DNA of 64,000 bases from Nocardioides cynanchi (GCF_008761635.1 NZ_CP044344.1:434001-498000), one strand, 5' to 3'. Positions 28,498 through 37,180 are shown, counted from the stretch's first letter. Notes: generated by a model not told the origin, from the sequence alone. Made by a program: numbers and translations.

Positions 28498-29547
28498 TCA
28501 GCGCGTCGCGGCCGAGACCGCCTCGCGGAGCACCGCTGCCGCCACGACGACGTCCTCGGGCGTCGTCTGCCAGCTGGTGACCAGACGGACACTGGTCGGG
28601 CTCATCCGGTAGCAGAGCAGCCCGGCCTCGAGCGCGGCTTCGATCGCCCGCTCCGGAAGCTCGACGAAGGCCAGGTTGACGTCGACCCGCTCCTGCAGCC
28701 GCACGCCGTACGACGCCAGTGGCTGGAGCCCGGCGACCAGCTCGGCCATCCGCATGTTGGCGTGGGCGGCCAGGCGGAGCCACAGCCCGTCGGTGAGGTA
28801 GGCCGCGACCTGGGCCGACTGGAAGCGCATCTTGCTGGTGACGTGACCGGCGCGCTTGGTGCGGTAGACCAGCTCGTCGGCGATCCGGTCGTCGAACGCG
28901 ACGATCGCCTCGGCGCTGAGGGCGCCGTTCTTGGTCGCGCCCAGGGAGAGCACGTCGACGCCGGCCCGCCAGGTCAGGTCCGCGGGCGAGCATCCGAGAG
29001 CGGCGACGGCGTTGGCGACCCGGGCGCCGTCGACGTGCGTGCGCAGACCGAACTCCCGGGCGGTCGCGGAAAGCTCGGCGACCTGGTCCGGCCGGTACGC
29101 CGTGCCGAGGTCGCTGGGCAGGGTCAGCGACAGCACGCTCGGCTGGCTCTCGTGGGGGTCGCCCCACCGGACCGACTCGAGCGCGGCGCGCAGGAGCTCT
29201 GGCTCGATCAGTGCGTGGGCACCGTCGACGCCCTGCATCACCGCACCGCCGCCGAACAGCGACGTCGCCCCTCCCTCGGCGGTGATGATGTGCGCCGAGC
29301 GGTGGCACAGCACCGCGCCCCACGGGGGCGTGGCGGCCGACAGGGCGAGCGCGTTCGCCGCCGTCCCGCTGGTGACCGGGAAGACCCGCGCGGTCGGGTG
29401 CTCGAAGACGGTCCGGACGACCTCCTGGAGACGAGCGGTGAGGTCGTCACCGCCGTAGGCAAGCGCCGAGCCGGCGTTGGCCGCCTGCACGGCCGCCAGG
29501 ATCTCCGGGGCGACGCCGGCGGTGTTGTCGCTGCGTAGCTCGATCAT
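28498..29547 (-). CDS. Threonine aldolase-family PLP enzyme
   Basis: PLP-dependent beta-eliminating lyase/low-specificity threonine aldolase type, 349 aa. MIELRSDNTAGVAPEILAAV is the typical start, followed by YGGDDLTARLQ and PVTSGTAANALAL for phosphate binding, HVDGARVANAVAALG with the PLP-binding Asp, and SLGATKNGALSAEAIV with the Schiff-base Lys. It probably cleaves beta-hydroxy amino acids to glycine and an aldehyde. The Arg in MSPTSVRLVTSW likely binds the carboxylate. ATG 29547 has GTGGGGGC upstream. There is no glycine-related operon partner. Confidence 0.9.
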   Translation of the reverse strand: MIELRSDNTAGVAPEILAAVQAANAGSALAYGGDDLTARLQEVVRTVFEHPTARVFPVTSGTAANALALSAATPPWGAVLCHRSAHIITAEGGATSLFGGGAVMQGVDGAHALIEPELLRAALESVRWGDPHESQPSVLSLTLPSDLGTAYRPDQVAELSATAREFGLRTHVDGARVANAVAALGCSPADLTWRAGVDVLSLGATKNGALSAEAIVAFDDRIADELVYRTKRAGHVTSKMRFQSAQVAAYLTDGLWLRLAAHANMRMAELVAGLQPLASYGVRLQERVDVNLAFVELPERAIEAALEAGLLCYRMSPTSVRLVTSWQTTPEDVVVAAAVLREAVSAATR

Positions 29548-29649
29548 GCCCCCACTGTGCCGGTCCGTGACCGCCCGCGTGGCACCGCCCACGCTTGTCG
29601 ACCGGTGACCAGCCCAAGGAGCCGGCCACCTCGTGGGTACGGTCGAGCG

Positions 29650-29958
29650 GTGACCTCATCCTCGACGATCGACCCTGTCTTGGCTCGCCCGGGCCGCGCT
29701 TCCCGTTGGTTCCGGTCGTCCGACGGGCGGCTGACGCTGTGGCAGCTGCCCAACCCGGCCCTCTGGGTCTGGCTGGCCGCGCTGGTGCTGGGTCGGCTCG
29801 ACCTGTCCGCCGCCCACGCGACGGCCGTCGACGGCGTACGCCACGGGGCCCTGATCGTGTGGGCGCTGGACGAGGTCGTGCGGGGCTCCAGCCCGTTCCG
29901 GCGGGTGCTCGGCGCGGTGGTCCTCGTCGCCCAGGTCGCCTCGCTCGTCACCGCCTGA
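29650..29958 (+). CDS. Small membrane protein, hypothetical
   Basis: A 102-aa protein starting at GTG 29650 (TSSSTIDPVLARPGRASRWFRSSDGRLTLWQLPNPALWVWLAALVLG). Two membrane-embedded segments are visible, about residues 40-60 and 85-102, with a conserved-looking RLTLWQLPN stretch before the first. I recall similar short proteins in Nocardioides-type genomes, but no function is known. It is divergent from the aldolase gene and lies 87 bases before the DUF3800-like gene on the same strand. Confidence 0.6.
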   Translation: MTSSSTIDPVLARPGRASRWFRSSDGRLTLWQLPNPALWVWLAALVLGRLDLSAAHATAVDGVRHGALIVWALDEVVRGSSPFRRVLGAVVLVAQVASLVTA

Positions 29959-30045
29959 CCCGGCGCCGACCCCCGGGTCGGTCGGCAATCGGGTGGCCGG
30001 ATCGGGCGATCCGGGCGAGCATGGGCCGATGGGATCGAGCCGCAG

Positions 30046-31080
30046 GTGAGTCTGCCGTTGCAGGGCGGCCTGGCCCCGGCAGAGGGGCTGGTCGGCGACC
30101 TCGTGGAGATCGCCTGCGACGAGTCGGGCTTCTCCGGCACCAACCTGCTGGACGCCGCGAGCCCGATGATCACGCACGCGAGCGTCGACCTGTGCGCCGA
30201 GGAGGCGGCCGAGATCATCGCCTCGCTGAGGTCCGGCTCGCGGTACTCCCTGCACGAGTTCAAGGCGGGCCAGCTCCTCCGCGACCACGACGCGGAAGGT
30301 GCCCGGGCCCGGTTCCTGACGGCGCTGGACGGCCGCGCGCACGTGCACCTGGTGGACAAGGAGTACTTCCTGGTCACCCGGATCGTCGACCTGTTCCTGG
30401 CCGAGCCGTCCTATGCGGCCGGCACCCGTCTGACCCAGGAGCAGCGAGCGGCCGCGCTCGTGCTCCACCGGGCCGGACGCCTGGCCGGTCCGGACTGGCG
30501 GGCGTTCCTCACGGCGTTCGTCGACCTGGTCCGGACCAACCGGCGCCGCGATCCGGGCCGAGGCTCGGTGGACGGGTTCTTCCACGCCCGCGACGCGTTG
30601 GCGGCACACGGGCTCGGCACGGCGGCCGAGGGAGTGCTCGATGCGCTCGACCGCGAGCAGGTGCGGGGCGTCCTCGGCAGGCTCTCCGTGGACGACCGCA
30701 CCATCCCGCCGCCCCTGGAGCCGATGCTGCCGGCCCTGGCCGAGACGGTGCTGTTCTGGAGTCGTGGCCGACGGCAGGTGCTGGTGATCCACGACGAGCA
30801 GAGCGCCCTCACGGCCGACCGGCTGCGGCGCCTCCAGGGCGTGCTGCGCGACGACGCCGAGTCGTCGCCGGCCGGTGTGTCCCCGCTGGCGGGGCTGGTC
30901 GCGGTCGACTCCCGTGACGACCCGCGGGTCCAGGTCGCCGATCTGTTGGCGGGCCTGGCCCGGCGGTCCGCGGAGAGCGGGTACGACGGGCCGTTCCAGC
31001 CGTTCCTGTCCCCGACGTCGCTGCGCGACCCCGAGCAGCCTCTCGAGTTCCGGACGCACATCGTCCGGAACCCGATCTAA
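30046..31080 (+). CDS. DUF3800-like protein
   Basis: A 344-aa cytosolic protein. The N-terminus GDLVEIACDESGFSGTN gives the DESG motif of DUF3800, a presumed RNase H-like fold; later VLVIHDEQSALT and the C-terminal SRDDPRVQVADLLAGLARR give the other acidic positions of such a site. Between them, RSGSRYSLHEFKAGQLL and VDKEYFLVTRIVDLFL are hydrophobic helices of the core. DUF3800 genes frequently occur in mobile or defence contexts, but no partner is seen here. GTG 30046 is the only in-frame start near the beginning; ATGs at 30021 and 30029 are out of frame. Confidence 0.7.
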   Translation: MSLPLQGGLAPAEGLVGDLVEIACDESGFSGTNLLDAASPMITHASVDLCAEEAAEIIASLRSGSRYSLHEFKAGQLLRDHDAEGARARFLTALDGRAHVHLVDKEYFLVTRIVDLFLAEPSYAAGTRLTQEQRAAALVLHRAGRLAGPDWRAFLTAFVDLVRTNRRRDPGRGSVDGFFHARDALAAHGLGTAAEGVLDALDREQVRGVLGRLSVDDRTIPPPLEPMLPALAETVLFWSRGRRQVLVIHDEQSALTADRLRRLQGVLRDDAESSPAGVSPLAGLVAVDSRDDPRVQVADLLAGLARRSAESGYDGPFQPFLSPTSLRDPEQPLEFRTHIVRNPI

Positions 31081-31089
31081 CGTGTCCGT

Positions 31090-31695
31090 ATGGATGCCAC
31101 GACCACGACCGACTCCCTCACTATCCGGCCCCTGTCCACCGAGACCTGGCCCGCGTTCGCCGAGCTGGTCGCGCGGCACAACGGCGTGTTCGGCGGCTGC
31201 TGGTGCACGTGGTTCCACACCGAGGAGAAGGACAAGGAGCGCACCTACGAGAGCAACCGCGATCTCAAGTGCGGGCTGGTCGAGTCGGGGCGGGCCCATG
31301 CCGCCCTGGTCTTCGACGGTGACGAGGCCGTGGGTTGGGCGGAGTACGGCCCGCCCGAGGAGCTCCCGAACCTCCACCACCGCAAGGAGTACGACGCGAC
31401 GCAGGTGTCACCTCCGGACTTCCGGATCACCTGCATCTTCGTGGACCGTCGCTACCGGCGGCGGGGGGTCGCGGCCCTCGCGCTGGACGGTGCCCTGGAC
31501 CTGATCGCCCGAGCCGGCGGGGGAGTCGTCGAGGGTTACCCGCACGACATGTCCAAGCAGCCGGAGGGCAAGAAGATGTCGGCATCCTTCCTCTACAACG
31601 GCACCCGTCGGATGTACGAGGAGGCGGGTTTCACCTTCGACCGGCCCAAGGGACTGAAGAACTGCGTGATGACCCGCACCGTCAGCCCCGCCTGA
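31090..31695 (+). CDS. GNAT family N-acetyltransferase
   Basis: A 201-aa acetyltransferase-like protein: an atypical N-terminal insert with GGCWCTWFHTEEKDKERTYESNR, then the acetyl-CoA-binding strand FRITCIFVDRRYRRRGVAALALDGAL (RRRGVA in place of the Q/RxxGxG/A loop), and FLYNGTRRMYEEAGFTFDRP near the end. Cys-Trp-Cys in the first half is unusual for GNATs but is seen in a subgroup that often carries this CWCTWF feature. Substrate unknown. It begins 9 bases after the DUF3800-like gene, so the two may be one operon. Confidence 0.85.
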   Translation: MDATTTTDSLTIRPLSTETWPAFAELVARHNGVFGGCWCTWFHTEEKDKERTYESNRDLKCGLVESGRAHAALVFDGDEAVGWAEYGPPEELPNLHHRKEYDATQVSPPDFRITCIFVDRRYRRRGVAALALDGALDLIARAGGGVVEGYPHDMSKQPEGKKMSASFLYNGTRRMYEEAGFTFDRPKGLKNCVMTRTVSPA

Positions 31696-31711
31696 CGCCT
31701 ACGATCGGCCG

Positions 31712-32725
31712 GTGACGGCTCCGGTTCCCAGCCCGACGTACGTGTACGTCGCCGAGGCTGACCTGGCGGACCGGCTCCGCCGCGAGGCTTCGGCGCGTCT
31801 GCGGCGGCCGCTTCCGGTGGGCATCCTGCTGGTGTTCGGCCTGGTCCTGGGGATCGTCTCCTCGCTGATCACCAACGCGGCGTCCCTTCCGACCTACCGC
31901 GGCCGGGTGCTGCTGATCGGCGTGGTCTGGGGGCTGGTGTGGGCGGCGGCTGTCGTCGTGCTCACCGCCGTTCTCGTGGTGCCGGTCTCCCGGTGGCTGA
32001 TCGGGCGTCGGGTCGCCCGCGACTATCCCGAGGGCTCGGTGACCGAGGTCGAGCTGGGTGCCGAGGCCCTGGTCGTGACCCGGCCCACGGGGACCCGGAC
32101 CTTCCCCTACCGCGAGATCACGCGAGTCCGGCCGATCGGGTCCTGGCTGGCGATCGTGCGCCGCGGGCGGCTCGTCGCGGACCTCCTGCCTCAGGGGGTA
32201 CTACCGGAGCCCGCGGTCGATCTGATCCGTGCGCGAGCCCGTGGCGTGGCACCGACAGCGGTCGACCGGTGGGACGGCGAGCCGACCCGTCAGATGGTCG
32301 TGCCGCCCGGCTGGGCGGCCCATCTCGCGGCGGTCCACACCCGTACCTCGCTGACCAGCCGGCGGTTCCTGGTCCGGACCGCGATCGCGTCGCTGGTCTC
32401 CCTGCTCCCCGCGCTGGTGCTGGCTCCGGCATGGCTCGTCGCCGGTCCCGTGCTCGCCCTGCTCAACGCGGGCGTCACCTACGTGCAGACCCGGAGCTCC
32501 CTGTCGACGGCCCTGCCGAGCGGCTCCGTCGCTTCCACCGAGGTCCTGGCGGATCGACTCGTCTCGCGCAACGCCGGTGGGACCCGCGAGATCCCCTTCG
32601 ACCAGGTGCGGTCGGCCGAGGTGCACGGCGACGTGGTGTTCCTGATGCTGGAGGGGGTCCGGGGCAGGCTGCTGATCGCCCGCGACCTGCTCCCCGATGA
32701 CCTGCTGGATCGGCTGCCTCGCTAG
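31712..32725 (+). CDS. Membrane protein with YcxB-like PH-type repeats
   Basis: A 337-aa protein built of two similar halves, each with two membrane helices (about 32-52 and 68-92; about 225-265) followed by a PH-like soluble part: SVTEVELGAEALVVTRPTGTRTFPYREITRVRPIG and SVASTEVLADRLVSRNAGGTREIPFDQVRSAEVHG. This layout matches YcxB-like proteins of unknown function. GTG 31712 is the start, 16 bases after the GNAT gene. The stop codon shares the tetranucleotide CTAG with the stop of the convergent next gene. Confidence 0.7.
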   Translation: MTAPVPSPTYVYVAEADLADRLRREASARLRRPLPVGILLVFGLVLGIVSSLITNAASLPTYRGRVLLIGVVWGLVWAAAVVVLTAVLVVPVSRWLIGRRVARDYPEGSVTEVELGAEALVVTRPTGTRTFPYREITRVRPIGSWLAIVRRGRLVADLLPQGVLPEPAVDLIRARARGVAPTAVDRWDGEPTRQMVVPPGWAAHLAAVHTRTSLTSRRFLVRTAIASLVSLLPALVLAPAWLVAGPVLALLNAGVTYVQTRSSLSTALPSGSVASTEVLADRLVSRNAGGTREIPFDQVRSAEVHGDVVFLMLEGVRGRLLIARDLLPDDLLDRLPR

Positions 32726-33183
32726 GCCGGCATCCCTCGCCCGTCGCGCTCGACCTCGGGCCACGGCGTACTCCGCGCCCAGGCCAGCCCGGCCTCGACG
32801 GCGGCCCCGATCTCGGAAGCGGCCGCCTCGATCTCACGGTCGCCGAGGCCGTGGAGGTACGCCGTGAGCCAGCCCACCGGGTCGGCCGGCAGGTCGGCAT
32901 CGAAGGTGCGGTCGCCAGGCTCGCCGTCGTGCATGTCGGGGTGCCAGTGCATCCGGTCAGCGGCGCCGGGCGCGGACTCCAGGAGGTCGATGCGGCAGAT
33001 CGCGGGGTGCAGGTCGACGGCCGGCGAGACGTAGATGCTGCCATCGGCGCGCGAGGTCGCACGGCGTACCTCGATCCTCACGCCTCGCTCACGCGCGTCC
33101 GGCTGGTCGGCGACCGCCGGGTCGAGGAAGTCGATCCGGGCCACCGAGACGGCCAGCTGGTCGCTCACCCACACGGATTCCAT
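32722..33183 (-). CDS. Hypothetical protein, 153 aa
   Basis: I do not recognise a family with confidence. The sequence contains MESVWVSDQLAVSVARIDFLDP at the start, then ATSRADGSIYVSPAVDLHPAICRIDLLESAPGAADRMHWHPDMHDGEPGDRTFD, rich in His and Asp in its middle (HWHPDMHDGEPGD), and ends with an acidic helix (GDREIEAAASEIGAAVEAGLAWA). A metal-binding site in the middle is possible but unproven. It is a single gene, convergent with the YcxB-like protein and divergent from the CPBP gene, with 133 bases between them. Confidence 0.6.
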   Translation of the reverse strand: MESVWVSDQLAVSVARIDFLDPAVADQPDARERGVRIEVRRATSRADGSIYVSPAVDLHPAICRIDLLESAPGAADRMHWHPDMHDGEPGDRTFDADLPADPVGWLTAYLHGLGDREIEAAASEIGAAVEAGLAWARSTPWPEVERDGRGMPA

Positions 33184-33316
33184 GCCGAGACCCTGTCACG
33201 CCGGCCTCAGGGGCTCAACGGTCGGGACGTCGGCCCTGGTCTGAGCCGTCGTTGGGCCCTGGGCCGCCGCCTCGACCTGCGATGTGCTGGTGACGGACCC
33301 CAGGAGGCTGCCGACC

Positions 33317-34009
33317 ATGCTCGCCACCCCGCGCATCACCCGGGCCTCGGACGGGCGAGCCGCGGCGCCGCGCTGGTGGACCTGGCTCGCGGCGGTCGAG
33401 GTGGCCCTCGCCGTGGCCGCCGTGGTGCTGGACGTCCTGATCCCGTCCCTCGTGCTCGTGCTGCTGGCTGTGGTCTCGCTCGGGGTCCGCCACCAGGGGC
33501 CCGGCACCCTGGGCCTGCGCAGGTCCCGCTCACCGGGCCTGGTCCCCAAGATGTTCGGGATCGCCGCCGGCTGGTCACTCGTCCAGCTCGGGCTGACCAT
33601 GCCTGTGGCCAACCACCTCTCCGGGCACCGGCAGGATCTCAGCCAGTTCGCAGACGTGCACGGCGACCTCGTGCTGCTCTCGGTCTACCTGCTGCTGAGC
33701 TGGACCCTGGCCGCCTTCGTCGAGGAGCTTGCGTTCCGTGGCTTCCTCCTGAGCCGGATCCGCGAGGTCCTCGGCTCCTCCAGGGCTTCGCTGGTCACCG
33801 CCGTCCTGCTCACGTCGGTCCTGTTCGGAGTGCTGCACAGCGAGCAGGGCGTGATCGGCGTCGTCCTGGTCAGCCTGGACGCGATCGTGCTCGCCGTGGT
33901 CCGGATCCACTTCGACACCCTGTGGGCGGCGGTGCTCGTCCACGGCTTCGACAACACGCTGGGCTTCGTGACCTTCTTCCTCGTCGGGCCGGTCTACGGC
34001 TTGTGGTGA
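33317..34009 (+). CDS. CPBP family intramembrane glutamic protease
   Basis: CAAX protease/bacteriocin-processing-type membrane protein (230 aa). The three catalytic motifs are present: EELAFRGFLL (EExxxR, about residue 137), FGVLHSEQG (about 170) and LVHGFDNT (about 208). About six helices. Function could be prenyl-protein processing, bacteriocin immunity, or membrane maintenance; no bacteriocin genes are visible. ATG 33317 is preferred because AGGAGG precedes it by 9 bases. The last 16 bases overlap the convergent hydrolase gene. Confidence 0.85.
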   Translation: MLATPRITRASDGRAAAPRWWTWLAAVEVALAVAAVVLDVLIPSLVLVLLAVVSLGVRHQGPGTLGLRRSRSPGLVPKMFGIAAGWSLVQLGLTMPVANHLSGHRQDLSQFADVHGDLVLLSVYLLLSWTLAAFVEELAFRGFLLSRIREVLGSSRASLVTAVLLTSVLFGVLHSEQGVIGVVLVSLDAIVLAVVRIHFDTLWAAVLVHGFDNTLGFVTFFLVGPVYGLW

Positions 34010-34905
34010 GCGGCCGTCTCGTCGTCTCGGAGGGTCCCGGCCGTGTGCCGGAGCAGCGCCGGGACGACGAGGTCCCACGTCGACGGCGGCGGCACCTCGT
34101 GGCCGACGCCGTCGAGCACGAGCAGGGTGGCAGCCGGGATGGCCGCGGCGAGGGCGCGTCCGTGGGGGAGCGGGAACAGCGGGTCCTCTGACCCGTGGAG
34201 CACCAGGGTCGGGGTGGTGATCCGGCGGACGTCGAGGGGCTCGTCCGCGTCGTCCGCATCGTCGTCTGCGCCGACGACGAGCCAGTGGTTGCCGGCGGCG
34301 GCCGGGTCGGAGCTGCGCGCGTGCACGGTCGTGGCCACAGCCCGGACGCGCGGCTCGTCGAAGGGAAGGGTGCCGGTGAAGGCCCGGCTGCCGGCCACCA
34401 CCCAGTCGGCGTAGGACTCGGGGTCGGACCAGTCGGGCTCGGGGGGCGGAGTCTCGAAGGAGGCGCTCGCCCGGGCGGTCGGGCCGGGAAGCGACCGCGA
34501 GTCGACGCCGGCCGTGGCACTGGTGGAGACCAGGGTCAAGCTGGCCAGGAGCTCCGGGTGCCGTAGCGCGATCAGCTGGCCGATGCCGCCGCCCAGGGAG
34601 ATCCCGACGAGGTGCACCGGGCCCCTTCCGAGTGCCTCGATCAGCGCTGCGCAGTCGCGGCCCAGCTGCCAGCCGTCGTACGACGGGTGGCCGGGCGTCC
34701 CGGTCGTCGACCTCCCCGTGTCGCGGTGGTCGTAGCGGACGACGTACCGCCCACCGCCGGCCAGCCGCTCGCAGAGCTCGGTGTCCCACCAGTCCATCGA
34801 CGCCGCGGCACCCGAGACCAGGAGGAGCGTGGGTCGGTCGGGGTCTCCGAAGGTCTCGACGCAGAGCTCCACGTCGCCGACCTCCACGAGCTGCTGTGCG
34901 TTCAT
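33994..34905 (-). CDS. Alpha/beta-fold hydrolase
   Basis: A 303-aa alpha/beta hydrolase. The nucleophile elbow GISLGGGIG (Ser near residue 98) is intact, preceded by YDHRDTGRSTTGTPGHPSY, typical of the RdmC/aclacinomycin methylesterase-like group. The acid residue is likely the Asp in LHGSEDPLFPLPHG (about 247) and the catalytic His in DGVGHEVP (about 274). It overlaps the CPBP gene by 16 bases at the 3' end. Its start lies near the end of the VOC-family gene, in the same direction. Confidence 0.87.
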   Translation of the reverse strand: MNAQQLVEVGDVELCVETFGDPDRPTLLLVSGAAASMDWWDTELCERLAGGGRYVVRYDHRDTGRSTTGTPGHPSYDGWQLGRDCAALIEALGRGPVHLVGISLGGGIGQLIALRHPELLASLTLVSTSATAGVDSRSLPGPTARASASFETPPPEPDWSDPESYADWVVAGSRAFTGTLPFDEPRVRAVATTVHARSSDPAAAGNHWLVVGADDDADDADEPLDVRRITTPTLVLHGSEDPLFPLPHGRALAAAIPAATLLVLDGVGHEVPPPSTWDLVVPALLRHTAGTLRDDETAAHHKP

Positions 34906-34939
34906 GGCGGCACCGTGCCAGGGGTCACCGACACTCGCC

Positions 34940-35350
34940 CTACTCGTCGCCCCCGAGTGGCTCGAGCTCCTCGAACAACGTCAGCTGGAGGCCGGCAGGA
35001 CCGTCGAGTCGGGCGTTGAGGGATCGCCACGGCGTCTCGGTGGGCGGGGCGATCACGGTCGCCCCGGTGTCGGCGAGGACGGTGGTCTCGCGGACGACGT
35101 CGTCCACCTCGAACGCGATCCGGATGTGCGGGCTGACGTCGCGACCCACCTCGACGTCGTCGATCATCCGCACCTGCTCGGCGTTCGCGATCTCGAGGGT
35201 GGCCCGGCCGGCATCGAGGATGGTCACCTCGGCACCGCCGGCCCCGGTGAAGGCGGCTTGCTCGGGCAGACCGAGGGCGTCGCGGTAGAACGCGACGGCC
35301 TGCTCGTAGTCCTCGGCTCGTACGACGACCCGCAGCTGTCGAACGGTCAT
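34940..35350 (-). CDS. VOC (glyoxalase/bleomycin-resistance) family protein
   Basis: A 136-aa protein with the double beta-alpha-beta-beta-beta VOC fold. MTVRQLRVVVRAEDYEQAVAFYRDALGLPE is the first half, SPHIRIAFEVDDVVRETTVLADTGA the second, and LDGPAGLQLTLFEEL gives the final metal-ligand strand. Members are metalloenzymes or drug-binding proteins; the substrate is unknown. CGAGGAGCACCACCATG shows an AGGAG ribosome binding site 8 bases before the ATG at 35350. The hydrolase gene follows 34 bases later, so they may be co-transcribed. Confidence 0.85.
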   Translation of the reverse strand: MTVRQLRVVVRAEDYEQAVAFYRDALGLPEQAAFTGAGGAEVTILDAGRATLEIANAEQVRMIDDVEVGRDVSPHIRIAFEVDDVVRETTVLADTGATVIAPPTETPWRSLNARLDGPAGLQLTLFEELEPLGGDE

Positions 35351-35465
35351 GGTGGTGCTCCTCGTGACGTGTTCTCTCCGGTTTCCAGCGTCGCGCTCGT
35401 GCGGCCTGTGGACAGGTCGCTGATCGGCGGCCGGACTGTCGGTGGTCGTGTCTAGCGTGCAGGAC

Positions 35466-36821
35466 ATGAGGAAGGACTCGGGGGTCCCAGCGGCCGGAGG
35501 GCGCGCCGCCGGCCGCGCGTCGTCCGGGTCCGGGGTCGGCTCGTGGGTCGACGTCCTGTCCGAGCTGGAGGCCGGGGCGCTGGACGAGCCGTCCGCGCTC
35601 GACCTGATCACGACGCTGGAGCGGCTGAAGCGCGCCGCCTCGGCCGCGCAGGCGAGGCTGGGTGTCCGGGTCGAGCAGCTGGCGAGGCGGCGGCAGCGTG
35701 CGGAGGGTCTCCCGGCAGATCGACTGGGCGCGGGCGTCGCGACGCAGGTCGCGCTCGCGCGTCGGGAGAGCCCGCACCGCGGCAGCCGTCACCTCGGCCT
35801 GGGCAGGGCACTGGTGTTCGAGCTGCCGCGGACGCTCGAGGCGATGTGTCGTGGCGACGTGAGCGAGTGGCAGGCGACACTGGTGGCCCGCGAGACCGCT
35901 GGCCTCGATCCGGACACACGCCGGGCTGTCGACGAACGCATCGCCGATCGGCTCCCGGGCTGGGGAGACGCCCAGACCGCCCGCGAGGTCCGCCGACTGT
36001 CCTACGCCGCCGACCCCGGGGCTGCGGCCGCCGGCCGGGCGAAGGCGGCCTCCGAGCGCCGGGTCACGTTGCGGCCCGCTCCCGACAGCATGTGCCTCCT
36101 GACCGCCCTGATCCCGGCGGTGCAGGGAGTCGCGACCTATGCCGCCCTGGTCCGCGAGTCCGACCGGGCCCGGGCAGGCGGGGACGACCGCGGCAAGGGC
36201 CAGGTGATGGCCGACACCCTCGTCACCCGGGTCACCGGCCAGTCCGCCGCGCCCGACGTCCCGGTCGAGGTCGAGCTGGTGATGCCGGCCGACACCCTGC
36301 TCGGCGACGGACACACACCCGCCCATCTCGTGGGCTACGGACCGCTGCCCGCCGCCCACGCCAGGGGACTGCTCCGCGACTCCCGGGCGGAGGCGTGGGT
36401 GCGGCGGCTGTTCGTGCGGCCGGAAGGCGGCCAGCTCGTGGCGATGGACAGCCGCCGTCGCCGCTTCTCCGGTCAGCTACGGCATCTCGTCGTCCTGCGT
36501 GACCAGTTCTGCCGGATGCCGTGGTGCGACGCGCCGATCCGGCACGCTGACCATCCCGTGCCGCGTCGGTCGCACGGGCCGACCCGGAGCGACAACGCGC
36601 AGGGCCTGTGCGAGGCGTGCAACTACACCAAGGAGGCGCCGGGTTGGCGCTCCGAGGTGGCCGCGACCGAGCCCCGGCACCTCGTAGCGGTCACGACCCC
36701 GACCGGCCACCGCTACACGAGCGCGGCGCCCGATCCGCCGGGCCAGGGGCCGGTGGTTCCACCGCCGGTGTGGCGGCTCGAGCAGCCCGGCGTCTGGTCG
36801 ATTCTCGCCCGGGCGGGTTGA
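35466..36821 (+). CDS. DUF222-HNH endonuclease family protein
   Basis: A 451-aa protein of the actinobacteria-specific DUF222-HNH family, present in many copies per genome. The DUF222 region (about 30-330) includes ALDLITTLERLKRAASAAQARL. The HNH domain near residue 345-400 has RDQFCRMPWCDAPIRHADHPVPR, then GPTRSDNAQGLCEACNYTKE, with paired cysteines (C-x4-C, C-x2-C) and the HNH histidine and asparagine in place. Biological role is unresolved; some are proposed to be mobile or inactive. ATG 35466 is chosen over an in-frame GTG at 35442. Its stop overlaps an upstream in-frame ATG of the next gene by one base. Confidence 0.88.
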   Translation: MRKDSGVPAAGGRAAGRASSGSGVGSWVDVLSELEAGALDEPSALDLITTLERLKRAASAAQARLGVRVEQLARRRQRAEGLPADRLGAGVATQVALARRESPHRGSRHLGLGRALVFELPRTLEAMCRGDVSEWQATLVARETAGLDPDTRRAVDERIADRLPGWGDAQTAREVRRLSYAADPGAAAAGRAKAASERRVTLRPAPDSMCLLTALIPAVQGVATYAALVRESDRARAGGDDRGKGQVMADTLVTRVTGQSAAPDVPVEVELVMPADTLLGDGHTPAHLVGYGPLPAAHARGLLRDSRAEAWVRRLFVRPEGGQLVAMDSRRRRFSGQLRHLVVLRDQFCRMPWCDAPIRHADHPVPRRSHGPTRSDNAQGLCEACNYTKEAPGWRSEVAATEPRHLVAVTTPTGHRYTSAAPDPPGQGPVVPPPVWRLEQPGVWSILARAG

Positions 36822-36853
36822 TGGCCGCCGGCACTCACCTAGGCTCGGTCGAC

Positions 36854-37180
36854 ATGAGCTCCCTGTCCGCCGAGGACCAGAAGCTGGTGACCCTGGCCCG
36901 GGCCACCATGGCCCGCACCCGGGCCGCCGAGGGCGCGGCGGTGCGCGACCTCGACGGGCGTACCTACGCCGGCGCGTCGGTCGACCTGCCGTCGCTGACC
37001 CTCACGGCCCTCGAGGTCTGCGTCGCCATGGCCGTGTCGTCGGGGGCCCAGGGGCTGGAGGCGGCGGTCCGGCTGGGCGACGACACCGAGCCGGACCTGC
37101 GAGCGGTCCGCGAGCTCGGCGGAGACGGCGTCGTCGTCCACCTCGGTGATGCTCGCGGCCAGGTCACGGGCACCGCGTGA
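36854..37180 (+). CDS. Degenerate cytidine-deaminase-like protein (Rv2365c type)
   Basis: A 108-aa protein of the type found between the CBS/HlyC gene and era in Mycobacterium. SAEDQKLVTLARATMARTRAAEGAAVRDLDGRTYAGASVDLPSL resembles the cytidine deaminase core. The zinc-binding and catalytic Cys-Ala-Glu of active deaminases is absent at SLTLTALEVCVAMA, and the later Cys-x2-Cys pair is missing altogether, so deaminase activity is unlikely. ATG 36854 fits relatives; ATG 36821, at the preceding stop, is possible. The stop overlaps the SGNH gene (GTGA). Confidence 0.75.
   Translation: MSSLSAEDQKLVTLARATMARTRAAEGAAVRDLDGRTYAGASVDLPSLTLTALEVCVAMAVSSGAQGLEAAVRLGDDTEPDLRAVRELGGDGVVVHLGDARGQVTGTA

Noticed and set aside
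35466..36821. DUF222-HNH gene as part of a retron, intron or restriction system
   Set aside because: No reverse transcriptase, methyltransferase or intron structure adjoins it, and the family is common as lone genes in actinobacteria.
26185..36853. A prophage or integrative element
   Set aside because: There is no integrase, phage structural gene, transposase or flanking direct repeat, only mixed accessory genes.
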